64,000 nt of DNA from Azospira restricta (GCF_016858125.1 NZ_CP064781.1:2923501-2987500), one strand, 5' to 3'. Shown: positions 45,884 through 55,183, counted from the first letter of the stretch. Numbers and translations: made by a program. Notes: a model not told the origin generated them from the sequence alone.

Positions 45884-47053
45884 CTAACTGCGGCCCAGGA
45901 AGCGGCCCAGCCAGCCTCCCCGCACCACGTTGTTGCTCTCGATATCGGTCAAGGTCGCCGCGATATCGAGCAGCGCCTTTGACACCGTGCTCGCCGGCGC
46001 CAGTTTGAGCACCGGCACCCCCTGGTTCACCGACGAAGCCACCGCATCGAACTGGTTCGGTATCACGTGCGCCGCCGCGTAGCCGAGCGACTTCTGCACG
46101 TCGGCCAGGCCAATGTCGCCGCCCTTCTGATAGCGGTTGACGATCATGCGCACCTTGTCACGGCTGTAATCCAGCGAACGGAAGGCATCAACCAGACGCT
46201 TCGCGTCGCGGATGAACGGCAGGGTCAGCTGCAGCACCGGATAGATCACGTCGGCATGGTCCAGCGCACGCAGGCTGACGGCGTCGAGGCCGCGCCCGGC
46301 ATCGATGACGACGAAGTCGTACTGGTGGCGCGCCAGACGGAGCAAGGTGTCGACGTGCTCCGCCTTGACCGCCAGCGCTCGCGCCGGATCCTCCGGCGCC
46401 GCCAGAACGTCGAAGGTTCCGGTGACATGGACGACACTGGAGGCGAGGAAGGCCGCATCGACCCGATGGATCTCCTCGGCGAGATCCGCAATGGTCTTGG
46501 TCGATTTCTGGTCGGAGACGAACAGCGCAGCGTCGCCAAACTGGAGATTGAGGTCGAGCAGCAGCACTTTCTGGGCGCGCTCGGAGAGTACGAAGGCAAG
46601 ATTGGCGGCGAGGAAGCTGGTGCCGGCACCGCCCTTGCAGCCGACGAAGGTCAGTATCCGTCCACGTCGCCGCTCGGCGCCATTCGCCTTCCTGACCAGC
46701 CGGCCGAGTGCGGCGGCGAGCGACGGCGTTGTCGCCGGCAGCGGCAGTACTTCGCGCACGCCGGCGCGCATCGCTCCGAGCAGGAAATCGGGAGCAGGAT
46801 TTTCCGAGACGAGAATCAAGGCCATGTCCGGATAGAGCTGGCGTAGCTGTTCGACGCGTTCGAGTTGCCCGCATCCGCCGCCGCTGCAGTCCAGGATCAT
46901 CACTTCCGGATCCTGGTGGGCGGGGATGTTCGCCAGATCGTCCAGCCCGCCCTCGATCGGCGTCACCTCGATCGACTCCTCCATCGCATCGAGGTTGGCG
47001 CAAATTTCGCGCAGCGTCTGACGGGTATTCGAGACAACAACCAGATTCACCAC
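45884..47053 (-). CDS. tadZ: Pilus localisation protein TadZ (CpaE)
   Basis: 389 residues. A receiver-like N-terminal domain with VMILDCSGGG precedes a MinD/ParA-type ATPase with deviant Walker A GCKGGAGTS and the later KVLLLDLNLQFGD and FVVIDAG. TadZ proteins place the Tad machine at a cell pole. Length and domains are typical for CpaE. It lies upstream of tadA by 21 bp. Confidence 0.9.
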   Translation of the reverse strand: MVNLVVVSNTRQTLREICANLDAMEESIEVTPIEGGLDDLANIPAHQDPEVMILDCSGGGCGQLERVEQLRQLYPDMALILVSENPAPDFLLGAMRAGVREVLPLPATTPSLAAALGRLVRKANGAERRRGRILTFVGCKGGAGTSFLAANLAFVLSERAQKVLLLDLNLQFGDAALFVSDQKSTKTIADLAEEIHRVDAAFLASSVVHVTGTFDVLAAPEDPARALAVKAEHVDTLLRLARHQYDFVVIDAGRGLDAVSLRALDHADVIYPVLQLTLPFIRDAKRLVDAFRSLDYSRDKVRMIVNRYQKGGDIGLADVQKSLGYAAAHVIPNQFDAVASSVNQGVPVLKLAPASTVSKALLDIAATLTDIESNNVVRGGWLGRFLGRS

Positions 47054-47106
47054 ACTCTCCCGGATCGTTCGTTGATATTCAATCTGAAACCCATTTTCCG
47101 CCCCTG

Positions 47107-47676
47107 CTAGCTCGGTGCAAAGCCCATGCTTTCAGCCGGCATGACGACCGGTGAAATCGGAATCCGAATACGGAAATCGGCGCCGGCAACCGCCAGCAGG
47201 AAGCCGATGACGGGCCGGTAGAACACCCCCTGGCAATTGTCAGCGTCGCACACCTCGGCTCGGACGTAACGGATGCAGCTGCTGACACGGCTGGCATCGG
47301 CGCACGCCGACAGGTTGTCCGCGGGATCGGTCGGTGCCGGACTGACCACGGCCTGGTTAACATCCAGATAGGTGATACGCACCTCGGCGTTGCTGATTTC
47401 GCCGGCAGCCGGCAGAACCACGGTGCCGCTGGCGCCTACCCTGAAAAGGGCTTCGCGCCGCAAATCAGCCACATCGGTGCTGAAATTGCGCACGACGGCC
47501 TCGCGTGCCGCCCGCCGTGTCACTTCCTGTACCGTGTTCCACACGTACATCAGGCGCCCGAGCTCGACGATCCCGAGCAGCAGCGTGAAGAAGAACAGGC
47601 TGACCAGCGCGAACTCGACCGCGGTCGCCCCGCGCTGGCGGGATTCGGCATGGGCTGGCAGGCGATTCGGTTTCAT
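47107..47676 (-). CDS. tadE: TadE-like minor pseudopilin 1
   Basis: 189 residues. A short basic leader, RQRG, is followed by ATAVEFALVSLFFFTLL, the TadE class prepilin start with Glu at +5. Two Cys pairs in the C-terminal part (ACADASRVSSC, CDADNC) may form disulfides. It is processed by TadV and helps start the pilus. It lies 53 bp upstream of tadZ. Confidence 0.87.
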   Translation of the reverse strand: MKPNRLPAHAESRQRGATAVEFALVSLFFFTLLLGIVELGRLMYVWNTVQEVTRRAAREAVVRNFSTDVADLRREALFRVGASGTVVLPAAGEISNAEVRITYLDVNQAVVSPAPTDPADNLSACADASRVSSCIRYVRAEVCDADNCQGVFYRPVIGFLLAVAGADFRIRIPISPVVMPAESMGFAPS

Positions 47677-47686
47677 GGTCGGACGC

Positions 47687-48190
47687 TCAATTCATGTAGC
47701 GCATCGTCGTATGCGGCGCCAGATTGACGCCGGCGATCGAACTGACGCCATAGGTCGCCGGATCGAAGAACGGGAAGATGCCGCCGATATCGATGCTGTA
47801 GCCGGTAATCGCGACGCGCACGTTGGTCGGCGCCGTTCCGTCCACGCACGCACTGCCGTCGCAGGTGACATCAACGTTGCCGGCTACCAGCACCGGATCG
47901 ACGTTGGCGCCGTTGGCCGCATTGACCACCAGGGGCTGGGCAGCGCCGACCGCCACCGACGAAATCGTCGCCTTCGGCGCCATCGACATCGCGCGCGCGC
48001 CGTCACGAGTCGCCTTCGCCAGTGCGTTGTAGTACCAGAAGCCCCGCCCGAACTCGAAGGTGCCGGCGGCCATCAGCAGCAGCAGGACAAGGAGGAAGGC
48101 GAGCTCGACGGCGGCGACGCCCGATTCGCGGCGACATCCGGAGCGCTTGCGGATCGAGATCGGGAGGGTGGTGTTACGCAATTCGCTCAT
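47687..48190 (-). CDS. tadF: TadE/TadF-like minor pseudopilin 2
   Basis: 167 residues. The leader RRESG is followed by VAAVELAFLLVLLLLMAAG, with Glu at +5, then an extracytoplasmic domain with CDGSAC. ATG 48190 is chosen because GGTGAG lies just before it, overlapping the tadG stop. It is 10 bp upstream of the other pseudopilin gene. Confidence 0.82.
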   Translation of the reverse strand: MSELRNTTLPISIRKRSGCRRESGVAAVELAFLLVLLLLMAAGTFEFGRGFWYYNALAKATRDGARAMSMAPKATISSVAVGAAQPLVVNAANGANVDPVLVAGNVDVTCDGSACVDGTAPTNVRVAITGYSIDIGGIFPFFDPATYGVSSIAGVNLAPHTTMRYMN

Positions 48191-48194
48191 GATC

Positions 48195-49838
48195 TCACCG
48201 ATACAGCTTGATCTCGGCCAGCGGTACCGGGTTCGCCAAGCCGGCAAACTCGGCCGGAATCCGCTTCGGGGAGCCCGTCGGATCCGACATCACGGTCATG
48301 AAGAAGCGGCCGATGCCCAATACCGGCAACTGCATGCCGCAGGCGCCGCCGCCGGTGACGTTGTCGCAGTCGATGATCAGGATGTTGATGATCCGCCGGT
48401 TGGCCACGCCAGAGACGCCGAGGGCGGACGGCGGTGCCTGGAAGAAGGGGCCGCTGGTCTGCGAATACGGCGACGTCGCGGGATAGACGGCAGTATCGAA
48501 GTAGCGCATCGCCGTCGCACTGTTGTTGTACATCTGCCCGATCGCATTCGCCTCGGCGGCGGTGTACGCCGCCCCGGTACCGTCAGGCGCACTCAGGTTG
48601 GCGCGGTAGGCCGGGCCGTAGGCCCACAACGTGCCGTAGTTCGGTCCGCTGCTGAGGCTACCGCAGCCGCTGGCGGCTACAAAGGCGTTTCCCGGCGACC
48701 CCGTCCCGCCCGGAGAAGCGTTGTAGCAAGGCTTCTTGGTCGTCGAGTTCAGCTGCACCGGCTGGTAGGCCTGCTCGTTGGCCACATTCCACGCCGCCGC
48801 ATTGTCCGGATCCTCACCGTAATCGGAATGCACGGAGACGCCCGAAGGAACCCATGAGGCATTGGGCTGCCAATCGCATTTGTTGCCTTGCGTCCGGTAG
48901 CAAAACTGCTTGACATTGCGGTCCGGCGGCGCGCTCTGCGGGTCGCACTGGTTGGTTCCCCAGCCGGCACCTCCGTACAGGCCGAAGCGCGAGTTGAGCG
49001 CGCTGACGATCACGTTGGAGAGGCCGGTGTTGCCGATGGCGAACACCGTTCCGGCCCCCTGGCCGACCGCGCTGGATCCCATGCAGACGAACGGCGCGGT
49101 GAAATTGGCGCTGGAGTGGTAGGGGTCGCAGGTCGCCGGATCGGTGTCCACCGGGTTGACCAGGTAGGGAATGCTGTTGGCGCCGAGCGGCCCCATCGAC
49201 ATAAGGTCGTACGATATGCCACGGCGAAAACCATACTCCAGCAGTTCGCCATGCGCGTAGCTGTCAAACCGCGTCGTCGTCACCGCGCAAATGCCGATCG
49301 GCGTGACCTGGGCCAGATAGCGCCCGGCCACCGCGTAACCGGAGGCGCTGGCGTTGTCCTGGCCACCGATCACAGGCATGAAGAAAACCGGCTTGTTGCT
49401 CGCTGCGCCGGTATCGACCTCGATGAAGGTCAGGCTGGCAGCTGCCGAATCGGACGCCGACGCGGTAGTCGCATCGACGAAGGTACAGCTCGGTGCGCGC
49501 ACGGGAAGGTGGTCGTCGGCGTTGGCGCAACTGCCGAAGCGGAGGTTGTCGGCAGTGATCGCCTCGCCGTGGATCAGGTTGTTCGCCGCGTTCTGGCCGA
49601 AGGTCGCGATCGCGCTGGCGACGGCGTTGTTCACACCGGCCGCGGTCTGGTTGAGATCCTTTGCCCCGCTCAGCGCGGCAGCGTCGGCGGCATTCTGCAG
49701 TTCGGTCTTGCGCGCATACAGATACGACAGGTCGATGGCGATCCCCATCATGCCGAAGAGGAACAATACGGAGAGCAGCCCGACGATCAGCGCTACCGCA
49801 CCGCGTTGCCGCTCCCGCAAGGAATGATGCCTGGCCAT
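48195..49838 (-). CDS. tadG: TadG-like pilus-assembly protein
   Basis: 547 residues. The N-terminus has RQRG then AVALIVGLLSVLFLFGMMG, a TadG-type anchor without the Glu at +5, and the DLSYLYARKTELQNAADAAALSGA signature of Tad_G N-terminal domains. A long Cys-, Asn- and Tyr-rich extracytoplasmic region follows. ATG 49838 is preceded by AGGAG; the longer frame to 50006 overlaps the next gene and is rejected. It belongs to the Tad pilus envelope part. Confidence 0.88.
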   Translation of the reverse strand: MARHHSLRERQRGAVALIVGLLSVLFLFGMMGIAIDLSYLYARKTELQNAADAAALSGAKDLNQTAAGVNNAVASAIATFGQNAANNLIHGEAITADNLRFGSCANADDHLPVRAPSCTFVDATTASASDSAAASLTFIEVDTGAASNKPVFFMPVIGGQDNASASGYAVAGRYLAQVTPIGICAVTTTRFDSYAHGELLEYGFRRGISYDLMSMGPLGANSIPYLVNPVDTDPATCDPYHSSANFTAPFVCMGSSAVGQGAGTVFAIGNTGLSNVIVSALNSRFGLYGGAGWGTNQCDPQSAPPDRNVKQFCYRTQGNKCDWQPNASWVPSGVSVHSDYGEDPDNAAAWNVANEQAYQPVQLNSTTKKPCYNASPGGTGSPGNAFVAASGCGSLSSGPNYGTLWAYGPAYRANLSAPDGTGAAYTAAEANAIGQMYNNSATAMRYFDTAVYPATSPYSQTSGPFFQAPPSALGVSGVANRRIINILIIDCDNVTGGGACGMQLPVLGIGRFFMTVMSDPTGSPKRIPAEFAGLANPVPLAEIKLYR

Positions 49839-49896
49839 GATGTGCTCCTGTACTGCATTGCCGCCGCGCAACCGAACCGCCTGCCGCCGCGCCGAC

Positions 49897-50217
49897 CTAC
49901 TGCCCGCCGCCGGAGGTACCGGAAACGCCGATGCTGAAGATATTCTGCTGCGGCGGTGGACGCTGGAAGCTCGCTTCGTAACGCTCGATCGCTTCGCGCG
50001 CGGCACGCCCGTCGACGCCCTTCACCGGATCCGGGTTCTTGCTTGCGTCCGGATTGAGCGTCTGCTGCGCCTTGGCCATCTCGACCGCCTGGCCGAACTG
50101 GGCATCGAGATTCGGCGTGCGGCTTTGCATGCCGCTCGACGCGGTGCTGCCACAACCCGCAAGTGCAAACACGACTGCCAGAATGCCGACGGAGGATGCT
50201 GTCTGAAATGCTTTCAT
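49897..50217 (-). CDS. Small Tad-locus lipoprotein
   Basis: 106 residues with a lipobox (FALAGCGST) after a signal. The mature part is charged and helical (DAQFGQAVEMAKAQQTLNPD) and ends in a Gly/Gln tail. It lies between the secretin and TadG genes. It may be a pilotin-like or assembly lipoprotein for the RcpA secretin (positional inference), but it does not match RcpB clearly. Confidence 0.72.
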   Translation of the reverse strand: MKAFQTASSVGILAVVFALAGCGSTASSGMQSRTPNLDAQFGQAVEMAKAQQTLNPDASKNPDPVKGVDGRAAREAIERYEASFQRPPPQQNIFSIGVSGTSGGGQ

Positions 50218-50227
50218 GATGTTCTCC

Positions 50228-51814
50228 TCACTTCACCTCGAAACCACCAGCGGGCTTGCCCTGCCCGGCAGTCGACGCCTCAGGTGCCGGCATCGCGTCT
50301 TCGCTGCGCTCCGGCGCCCCTTCCATACGACCGTTCGCCAACCGGCCGGCACGGCCCGGCGGAACGTAGGCATCCGTCGGCAAGGCGTATCCCGGAGGCA
50401 AGGGCTTGACCAGACGCGGCGTCACGACGAACAGAAGTTCGGTACGGTTGTTCTGGAAATTGTTGCTTCGGAACAAGGCGCCGAGCACGGGAATTTCCCC
50501 AAGGAACGGGTACGCCTTGATGGAGTGTCGGACGTTGTTGCTGACCAACCCACCGATGGCGAACGTCTGTCCGTCCTTCAGCTGGATCGTCGTTGCCGCC
50601 CGACGCGTGGTGATCGACGGCAGCAGCGTCTGGCTGCCATTGACGGTAACGCCGATCCCCTCCGGATTGACTTCAGAAACTTCAGGAGCCACCCGCAGGT
50701 TGATCCGGTCGCCGCTCAGGACCGTCGGCGTAAACCGGAGCCCCACGCCGAATTCCTTTTCCTCCAGGGTGATCGTCGTTCCCGTTCCAGTTGCGGCGTT
50801 CTGCGCGACGGGGATGAAGATTCGGCCGCCGGCAAGGAAGCTGCCTTCCTGCCCGCTGATGGCCATCACCGTCGGCTCGGCCAGAATCTTGACCAGCTCC
50901 TCGGAGTCCTCGGCTTCGATGTTCAGGTTGCTGAGCTTGTGCGCCACGCCGATCCCGCCGCCGGCAGCCGGGCTGAACAGGAAGCTGGAGAGCAGGCTGT
51001 AGGTCCAGCTGCCGTTGTCCTTGACGATGTTCAGTTCGGCCCCCAGCTTCTCGATCAGCGCCTTCGACACCTCGGCGATCTTCACCTCCAGCATCACCTG
51101 CTGCGGCGCCGCCACCGACATCATGTTCACGATGCGAGGCGAAACGGCGGTGCTACCCGCAGCGCCGCCGCCGGAAGCGCCCTGCCCGGTTCGCACGTAG
51201 GCGCCGGCTACCTGAACGATCTGGTTGACCACCATCGCGTCCGACGCCGTACCGGTCAGGACCAGGCTGTTTGCGGCAACCCTGACCTTGACTTCCTTCT
51301 CATCGGGGAAGAGTTCCCGAACCTTGGCTTCCACCCCTTGCGCATCGAGCCCGACCTGGACGTCGACGACTTCGCAGCGTCCGCTCTTTCCTTGCAGGAT
51401 CATGTTGGTCGAACCGGTCTCGATTCCCAGCACGTAGAGCATCTGCGGCGAGACGAGACGCGTTTCGACGACCCCCGGATCGCCGACGGTGCGCTTGACG
51501 ACGGGCTCAGGCATTTTCAGCAGCGTCGACTTGCCGACGGCGAGACCGACCATCGTCGGCGCTGCCATTTCTCCGACGCAGTTCGGCCCATCCGCACGCG
51601 AAGTCGCTCCTTCTCCGCCGGCAGCACGCCGCCTTGCGGTACCAGGATCGACCGCGGCGACAGATCCGGTCGCCGGCGCCACCGCAGTTCCTGCTCCCGC
51701 CGCCACCGCCCCCTGGCGAGCCCCGACTGCCCCATATTCCACGGCCGGCTGCGCTACCGCCAGCGACGCCAGGGCCATGCCGCAGATCATCGAATGTATC
51801 CGGTAGTCCATCAT
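50228..51814 (-). CDS. rcpA: Outer-membrane secretin RcpA (CpaC)
   Basis: 528 residues. A signal peptide precedes an N-terminal pilus/BON-like domain (VKVRVAANSLVLTGTA). The C-terminal secretin core holds QVMLEVKIAEVSK, TVLSGDRINLRVAPEVSE and PFLGEIPVLGALFRS. A stretch of about 60 residues after the signal is Ala/Gly rich. The protein makes the outer-membrane channel for the Flp pilus. ATG 51814 (or 51811) follows GGAG. The secretin is followed by the lipoprotein gene after 10 bp. Confidence 0.93.
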   Translation of the reverse strand: MMDYRIHSMICGMALASLAVAQPAVEYGAVGARQGAVAAGAGTAVAPATGSVAAVDPGTARRRAAGGEGATSRADGPNCVGEMAAPTMVGLAVGKSTLLKMPEPVVKRTVGDPGVVETRLVSPQMLYVLGIETGSTNMILQGKSGRCEVVDVQVGLDAQGVEAKVRELFPDEKEVKVRVAANSLVLTGTASDAMVVNQIVQVAGAYVRTGQGASGGGAAGSTAVSPRIVNMMSVAAPQQVMLEVKIAEVSKALIEKLGAELNIVKDNGSWTYSLLSSFLFSPAAGGGIGVAHKLSNLNIEAEDSEELVKILAEPTVMAISGQEGSFLAGGRIFIPVAQNAATGTGTTITLEEKEFGVGLRFTPTVLSGDRINLRVAPEVSEVNPEGIGVTVNGSQTLLPSITTRRAATTIQLKDGQTFAIGGLVSNNVRHSIKAYPFLGEIPVLGALFRSNNFQNNRTELLFVVTPRLVKPLPPGYALPTDAYVPPGRAGRLANGRMEGAPERSEDAMPAPEASTAGQGKPAGGFEVK

Positions 51815-51841
51815 TGTTCTCCTTCGCATCCGGATTGAAAT

Positions 51842-52684
51842 TCAGAAGCACTCGAGGGAAGACTGCGCCCCTCTCAGCACCTGTACACAGTTCCTCGCCT
51901 GCTGCGCCGGCTTGCCAGCGCTGCGCCGCGGCTCCGCCTTGGGCGCCTCCTTGACCTCAGCCGGCGACGGCTTGACCTTGTCCGACAACAAGGATCCCTT
52001 GGTTGCTCCTTCCGTCTTCACCGGCTGCGCTTCCACCTGGTTGCGCAACACCAGCGAGAGCGTCCCGACGCTGCGTGCCAGATCGAGTTTCTCGGCCTCC
52101 TCGGGCGTCACTTCCAGCGTCACGGCATTGACCACCTTCGGTTTCGACTCGTCGCGGCTGGCCTCCTGCGCCACGGCCAGCACGAGGATGTGCTCGAGCA
52201 CGATCTTCGAAATCTGCTTCTCCTTGTCGCCGGGCTTGCCCCCCTCTTCCTGCGTGTTGACCATGATGTCGACGTAGTTCCCCGGCAGCGCGAAGCCGGC
52301 GACGCCGACCACCTCGTTCACCCGCACCGTCATCGCCCGCTTGCCGCTGGCGATCAGTGCCGACAGGCCGGCACGGCTACCGACCGGAGCCAGCTTCGAC
52401 TCCAGGATCGGCTCGCCGCGCCCGATCCCGATCTTCGTTACCCGGCCAGCGAGCGTCGTCAGGTCGGAGAAGCCGCCGGCGGGTATGCTCTCCGCCGGCC
52501 AATCCACCAGCTTGACCATCTCCGGATTGATCTGCTGACCTACCTGAAGATCAACCACCGAAACGACGAGGCGATTGGTATTCACGGCTGTCTGCTGGCT
52601 GACCCATCGGGCGGCGGCGAGCACGGCGACCAGCCCGGCCACCACCGAGATGCCTATCATCACGATTGCCTTCATGTTCTTCAT
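51842..52684 (-). CDS. rcpC: Pilus-assembly protein RcpC (CpaB)
   Basis: 280 residues. An N-terminal anchor (AIVMIGISVVAGLVAVLAA) is followed by a SAF domain (VVSVVDLQVGQQINPEMV) and the RcpC/CpaB domain (ANSL... VDIMVNTQE region). The C-terminus is Lys/Pro/Glu rich and ends with two Cys. ATG 52684 (MKNMKAIVM) is preceded by GGGGGA; a TTG 12 bp upstream is less likely. It acts with RcpA in the periplasm. Confidence 0.9.
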   Translation of the reverse strand: MKNMKAIVMIGISVVAGLVAVLAAARWVSQQTAVNTNRLVVSVVDLQVGQQINPEMVKLVDWPAESIPAGGFSDLTTLAGRVTKIGIGRGEPILESKLAPVGSRAGLSALIASGKRAMTVRVNEVVGVAGFALPGNYVDIMVNTQEEGGKPGDKEKQISKIVLEHILVLAVAQEASRDESKPKVVNAVTLEVTPEEAEKLDLARSVGTLSLVLRNQVEAQPVKTEGATKGSLLSDKVKPSPAEVKEAPKAEPRRSAGKPAQQARNCVQVLRGAQSSLECF

Positions 52685-52751
52685 GTTGTCCCCCAATCGC
52701 GACCGCGAAGGCCGCCGCTAGCACATCACCGAAAGACGCGTTCGGCCGTCC

Positions 52752-54137
52752 TCACTGGTCCGACACGAAATAACTCGCCCACGCCCGCTTCAGCGTGCTC
52801 TCGCTCATCGCCCGTTCGCTGCCCTCGTAGATCGCGAAATCCCTGATCTGGCCGACCAGGTCGCGCGGATAACATGCCAGCAGCGGGCGATTGGCGCGGA
52901 CATGCATTTCCTTGACGAGAAAGTCGAAGGCTGCAGCATCGAAGCGGACGCCGTACTCCGTGCAGCAGCGTTCGAAGATCTCGCGGTAATCGTGCTCGGG
53001 CACCGGCCCGATGAAAATCTTGTAGCCGAGCCGGCGCAGGAAGGCCTCGTCGGCGAGATCGGTCGGCTTGACGTTGGTCGAGAAGACGACGACGACGTCG
53101 AAAGGCACGCGAAACTTGTAGCCGGTGTGCAGCGCCAGGTAGTCGCAGCGACGGTCGAGCGGAACGATCCAGCGGTTCATCAGGTCGCGCGGAGACACCA
53201 GTTGGCGGCCAAGGTCGTCGATGATGAAGATGCCGTTGTTCGCCTTGAAATGGGGCGGAGCCTGATAGAAGCGGGTGCTCTGGTCGAAATGCAGGTCGAG
53301 CATCGACAGCGTCAGTTCGCCGCCGGTCATGACCACCGGCCGGTGGCATATCACCCAGCGGGCGTCCGGCTGGCGCCGGCGATCGATCAGGCGCTCGGTG
53401 CGCTCCACCGGCGGTATCGGCTTGTGCACCAGCGGATCGAATACCTGGATGACCTCGCCATCGACCACTACCGCATGCGGCACCGCAATCGTTCCGCCGA
53501 GCAGGCGACACAGGCGCTCCGCCATGTAGGTCTTGCCGCTGCCGGCCGGGCCGTAGACGAAGATGGCGCGGCCCGAATTCATCGCCGCGCCGAAGGAGTC
53601 GAGAATCCGCTGCGAGATCACGAGGTCGGAATACTCGCGGTGCACATCGTCGGCGTGGATTTCGAGCGCGCCGACGGAATGTACTTCGACCGTCTCGGTA
53701 TAGGCCTGCAGCGTCACCGGCGCAGGTCCCGCGTACTGGCATCGGCGCAAGCTCTCTATCGCGCGCCGCTTGCCTTCCTCTGTGAGCTGGTATTCGACGT
53801 CGCCTTCGCTGGCACCGCGCCGCGCTATCTCGGCCAGATGCTCGCCGCGCATGAAATCGATCACCGGGGTAACGACCACGGCCGGCAGGCAGATGTGCGC
53901 CGTCAGGCTGGTCAGTGAAATCTTGCCGCGCTGGAAGATGATCTTGCCTGCAAGGTCGGCAAGGAAGAGCAGGTCGAGGCCGCACTCATCGAGACTGCGC
54001 GGCGACATGGGGGCCGCCGGCAGCGGATCGCCTGCGCCGCCGCGTCGCCGTTCACCGGAAGCCGGTGCGTCGACTGCATCGCCGGATTGTCGGGACTCCG
54101 GCGGGCTTTCCATTCGTGCCACGTTCATGTCAGACAT
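52752..54137 (-). CDS. AAA ATPase with N-terminal winged-helix-like domain, in the Tad locus
   Basis: 461 residues. A Pro/Glu-rich leader is followed by a region at about 55-145 that looks like a small helical or winged-helix domain. An AAA-type ATPase then has Walker A GPAGSGKT (196-203) and Walker B GIFIIDDLG (302-310), with a Thr/Asn sensor in VVVFSTNVKPTD. It is not TadA, TadZ or a pilus motor of known class. Its place between the prepilin peptidase and RcpC suggests a role in pilus assembly or control (inference). ATG 54137 is favoured over GTG 54143 since GAGG lies 5 bases upstream. Confidence 0.8.
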   Translation of the reverse strand: MSDMNVARMESPPESRQSGDAVDAPASGERRRGGAGDPLPAAPMSPRSLDECGLDLLFLADLAGKIIFQRGKISLTSLTAHICLPAVVVTPVIDFMRGEHLAEIARRGASEGDVEYQLTEEGKRRAIESLRRCQYAGPAPVTLQAYTETVEVHSVGALEIHADDVHREYSDLVISQRILDSFGAAMNSGRAIFVYGPAGSGKTYMAERLCRLLGGTIAVPHAVVVDGEVIQVFDPLVHKPIPPVERTERLIDRRRQPDARWVICHRPVVMTGGELTLSMLDLHFDQSTRFYQAPPHFKANNGIFIIDDLGRQLVSPRDLMNRWIVPLDRRCDYLALHTGYKFRVPFDVVVVFSTNVKPTDLADEAFLRRLGYKIFIGPVPEHDYREIFERCCTEYGVRFDAAAFDFLVKEMHVRANRPLLACYPRDLVGQIRDFAIYEGSERAMSESTLKRAWASYFVSDQ

Positions 54138-54252
54138 GGGCACCTCGCTAATGGCTGGCCAATCGGCCTGGAGCGGCAGGCGGAAAGAAACGATCCCTTG
54201 ACCGCGCCCTCTCTCTCGATTTCAGACTACTCCATTCGCAGCAGCCCGACAA

Positions 54253-54278
54253 CGAATGACAAAAAAATTTCTCATTCG
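54253..54278. other. A/T-rich hairpin in the gap upstream of the AAA ATPase gene
   Basis: CGAATGA (54253-54259) and TCATTCG (54272-54278) form a 7-bp stem around a 12-base A/T-rich loop. It lies in the 171-bp gap between the prepilin peptidase and AAA ATPase genes, one of the least GC-rich spots here. It may mark a processing site, attenuator or internal promoter. Confidence 0.45.
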
Positions 54279-54308
54279 CTGCAAAAATGATTCCGGCATC
54301 CACGGTCG

Positions 54309-54866
54309 TCATCTCGACACCAGTTCGACCGCCAGCACCGCGATGGTTCCGCAGGCGATCGCCACGGCATAAGGAATCCTGCCCAGCGACGCGGTACCTC
54401 CGACCGGCATCCGCATATCGCCCGCATGCGACGGCAGATGGCGAAGGTTGGCGGCCAGACGCGCCCAGGCGTTCCGGCGTGCAACGACGACGATTGCCCA
54501 AACACCGCCGATGAGGAAAGTCGCTACCACCGCCCAGAACGTCAGAGCAGGGCCGACGAAGGCGCCGACCATCGCCATCAGCTTGACGTCCCCGGCCGCC
54601 ATGCCGCGCAGCAGATAAAACGGCAGCAGCAGCGCGAAACCGAGCAGCATGCCCAGCACGCCGCTCCAGACCCCAACGGTCGTCGGGACAACCAGATGGA
54701 AAGCAAAGGCCGCCAGCAAACCGCCGAGAACAAGACGATTGCTGACGCGATGGTGTCGAAAATCGGTAAGTGCCGCCGCCAGCAGCAATGCGACAAGCAC
54801 CAAATGGAAGAAGACCGTCGCCATCAGCCCGGCTCCGCCCCCTCCTGCGTCGCCCACGAGCATCAT
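54309..54866 (-). CDS. tadV: Prepilin peptidase TadV (CpaA, A24 type)
   Basis: 185 residues. It is a multi-helix membrane protein with the catalytic Asp residues in LTDFRHHRVSNRL and AAGDVKLMAMVG. It cleaves the Flp, TadE and TadF leaders. GGAGG lies 5 bases before ATG 54866, so this start is used, although the family match begins at the in-frame ATG 54824 (171 residues). It is placed between the pilin genes and the ATPase gene. Confidence 0.87.
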   Translation of the reverse strand: MMLVGDAGGGGAGLMATVFFHLVLVALLLAAALTDFRHHRVSNRLVLGGLLAAFAFHLVVPTTVGVWSGVLGMLLGFALLLPFYLLRGMAAGDVKLMAMVGAFVGPALTFWAVVATFLIGGVWAIVVVARRNAWARLAANLRHLPSHAGDMRMPVGGTASLGRIPYAVAIACGTIAVLAVELVSR

Positions 54867-54895
54867 TTTCCCCTCCGGCAGGACGGCTGCTCAGG

Positions 54896-55081
54896 TCACC
54901 CCAGAGTGCAGCTCCCGCCCAGCGAAACCACGCACTCACCCAGCGCACGCCAGAGGTTTCCCAACGCCCCACCGGCAAAGACAAAGCCAGCAATCAGCAC
55001 GACCGCGATCAGCGTCGCGATGAACGCGTACTCGATCGCAGTGACAGCTTCCTCGTCGTGCTGAAAATCCGGGATACGCAT
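54896..55081 (-). CDS. Second Flp-type pilin with Ala at the cleavage site
   Basis: 61 residues. The pilin core VTAIEYAFIATLIAVVLIAG is typical of Flp, with Glu and Tyr at +5 and +6. The residue before Val is Ala (HDEEA) in place of the usual Gly, which may slow or block TadV processing. The C-terminus has a Cys pair (GECVVSLGGSC). It lies 30 bp upstream of tadV and 102 bp downstream of the main pilin. Confidence 0.8.
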   Translation of the reverse strand: MRIPDFQHDEEAVTAIEYAFIATLIAVVLIAGFVFAGGALGNLWRALGECVVSLGGSCTLG

Positions 55082-55183
55082 TGCGCTCTCTGCTTGCGCC
55101 GGTGTTGTGATAGGTCAAAAACGCCGCTTCGAGCCTGCCGATGTAAATTCAGTCGGCAAAGCCAGAAGCGGCTATCTTCTTTG

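Noticed and set aside
43478-45982. 834-codon frame antisense to tadB and tadA
   Set aside because: Shadow frame opposite two genes with intact motifs.
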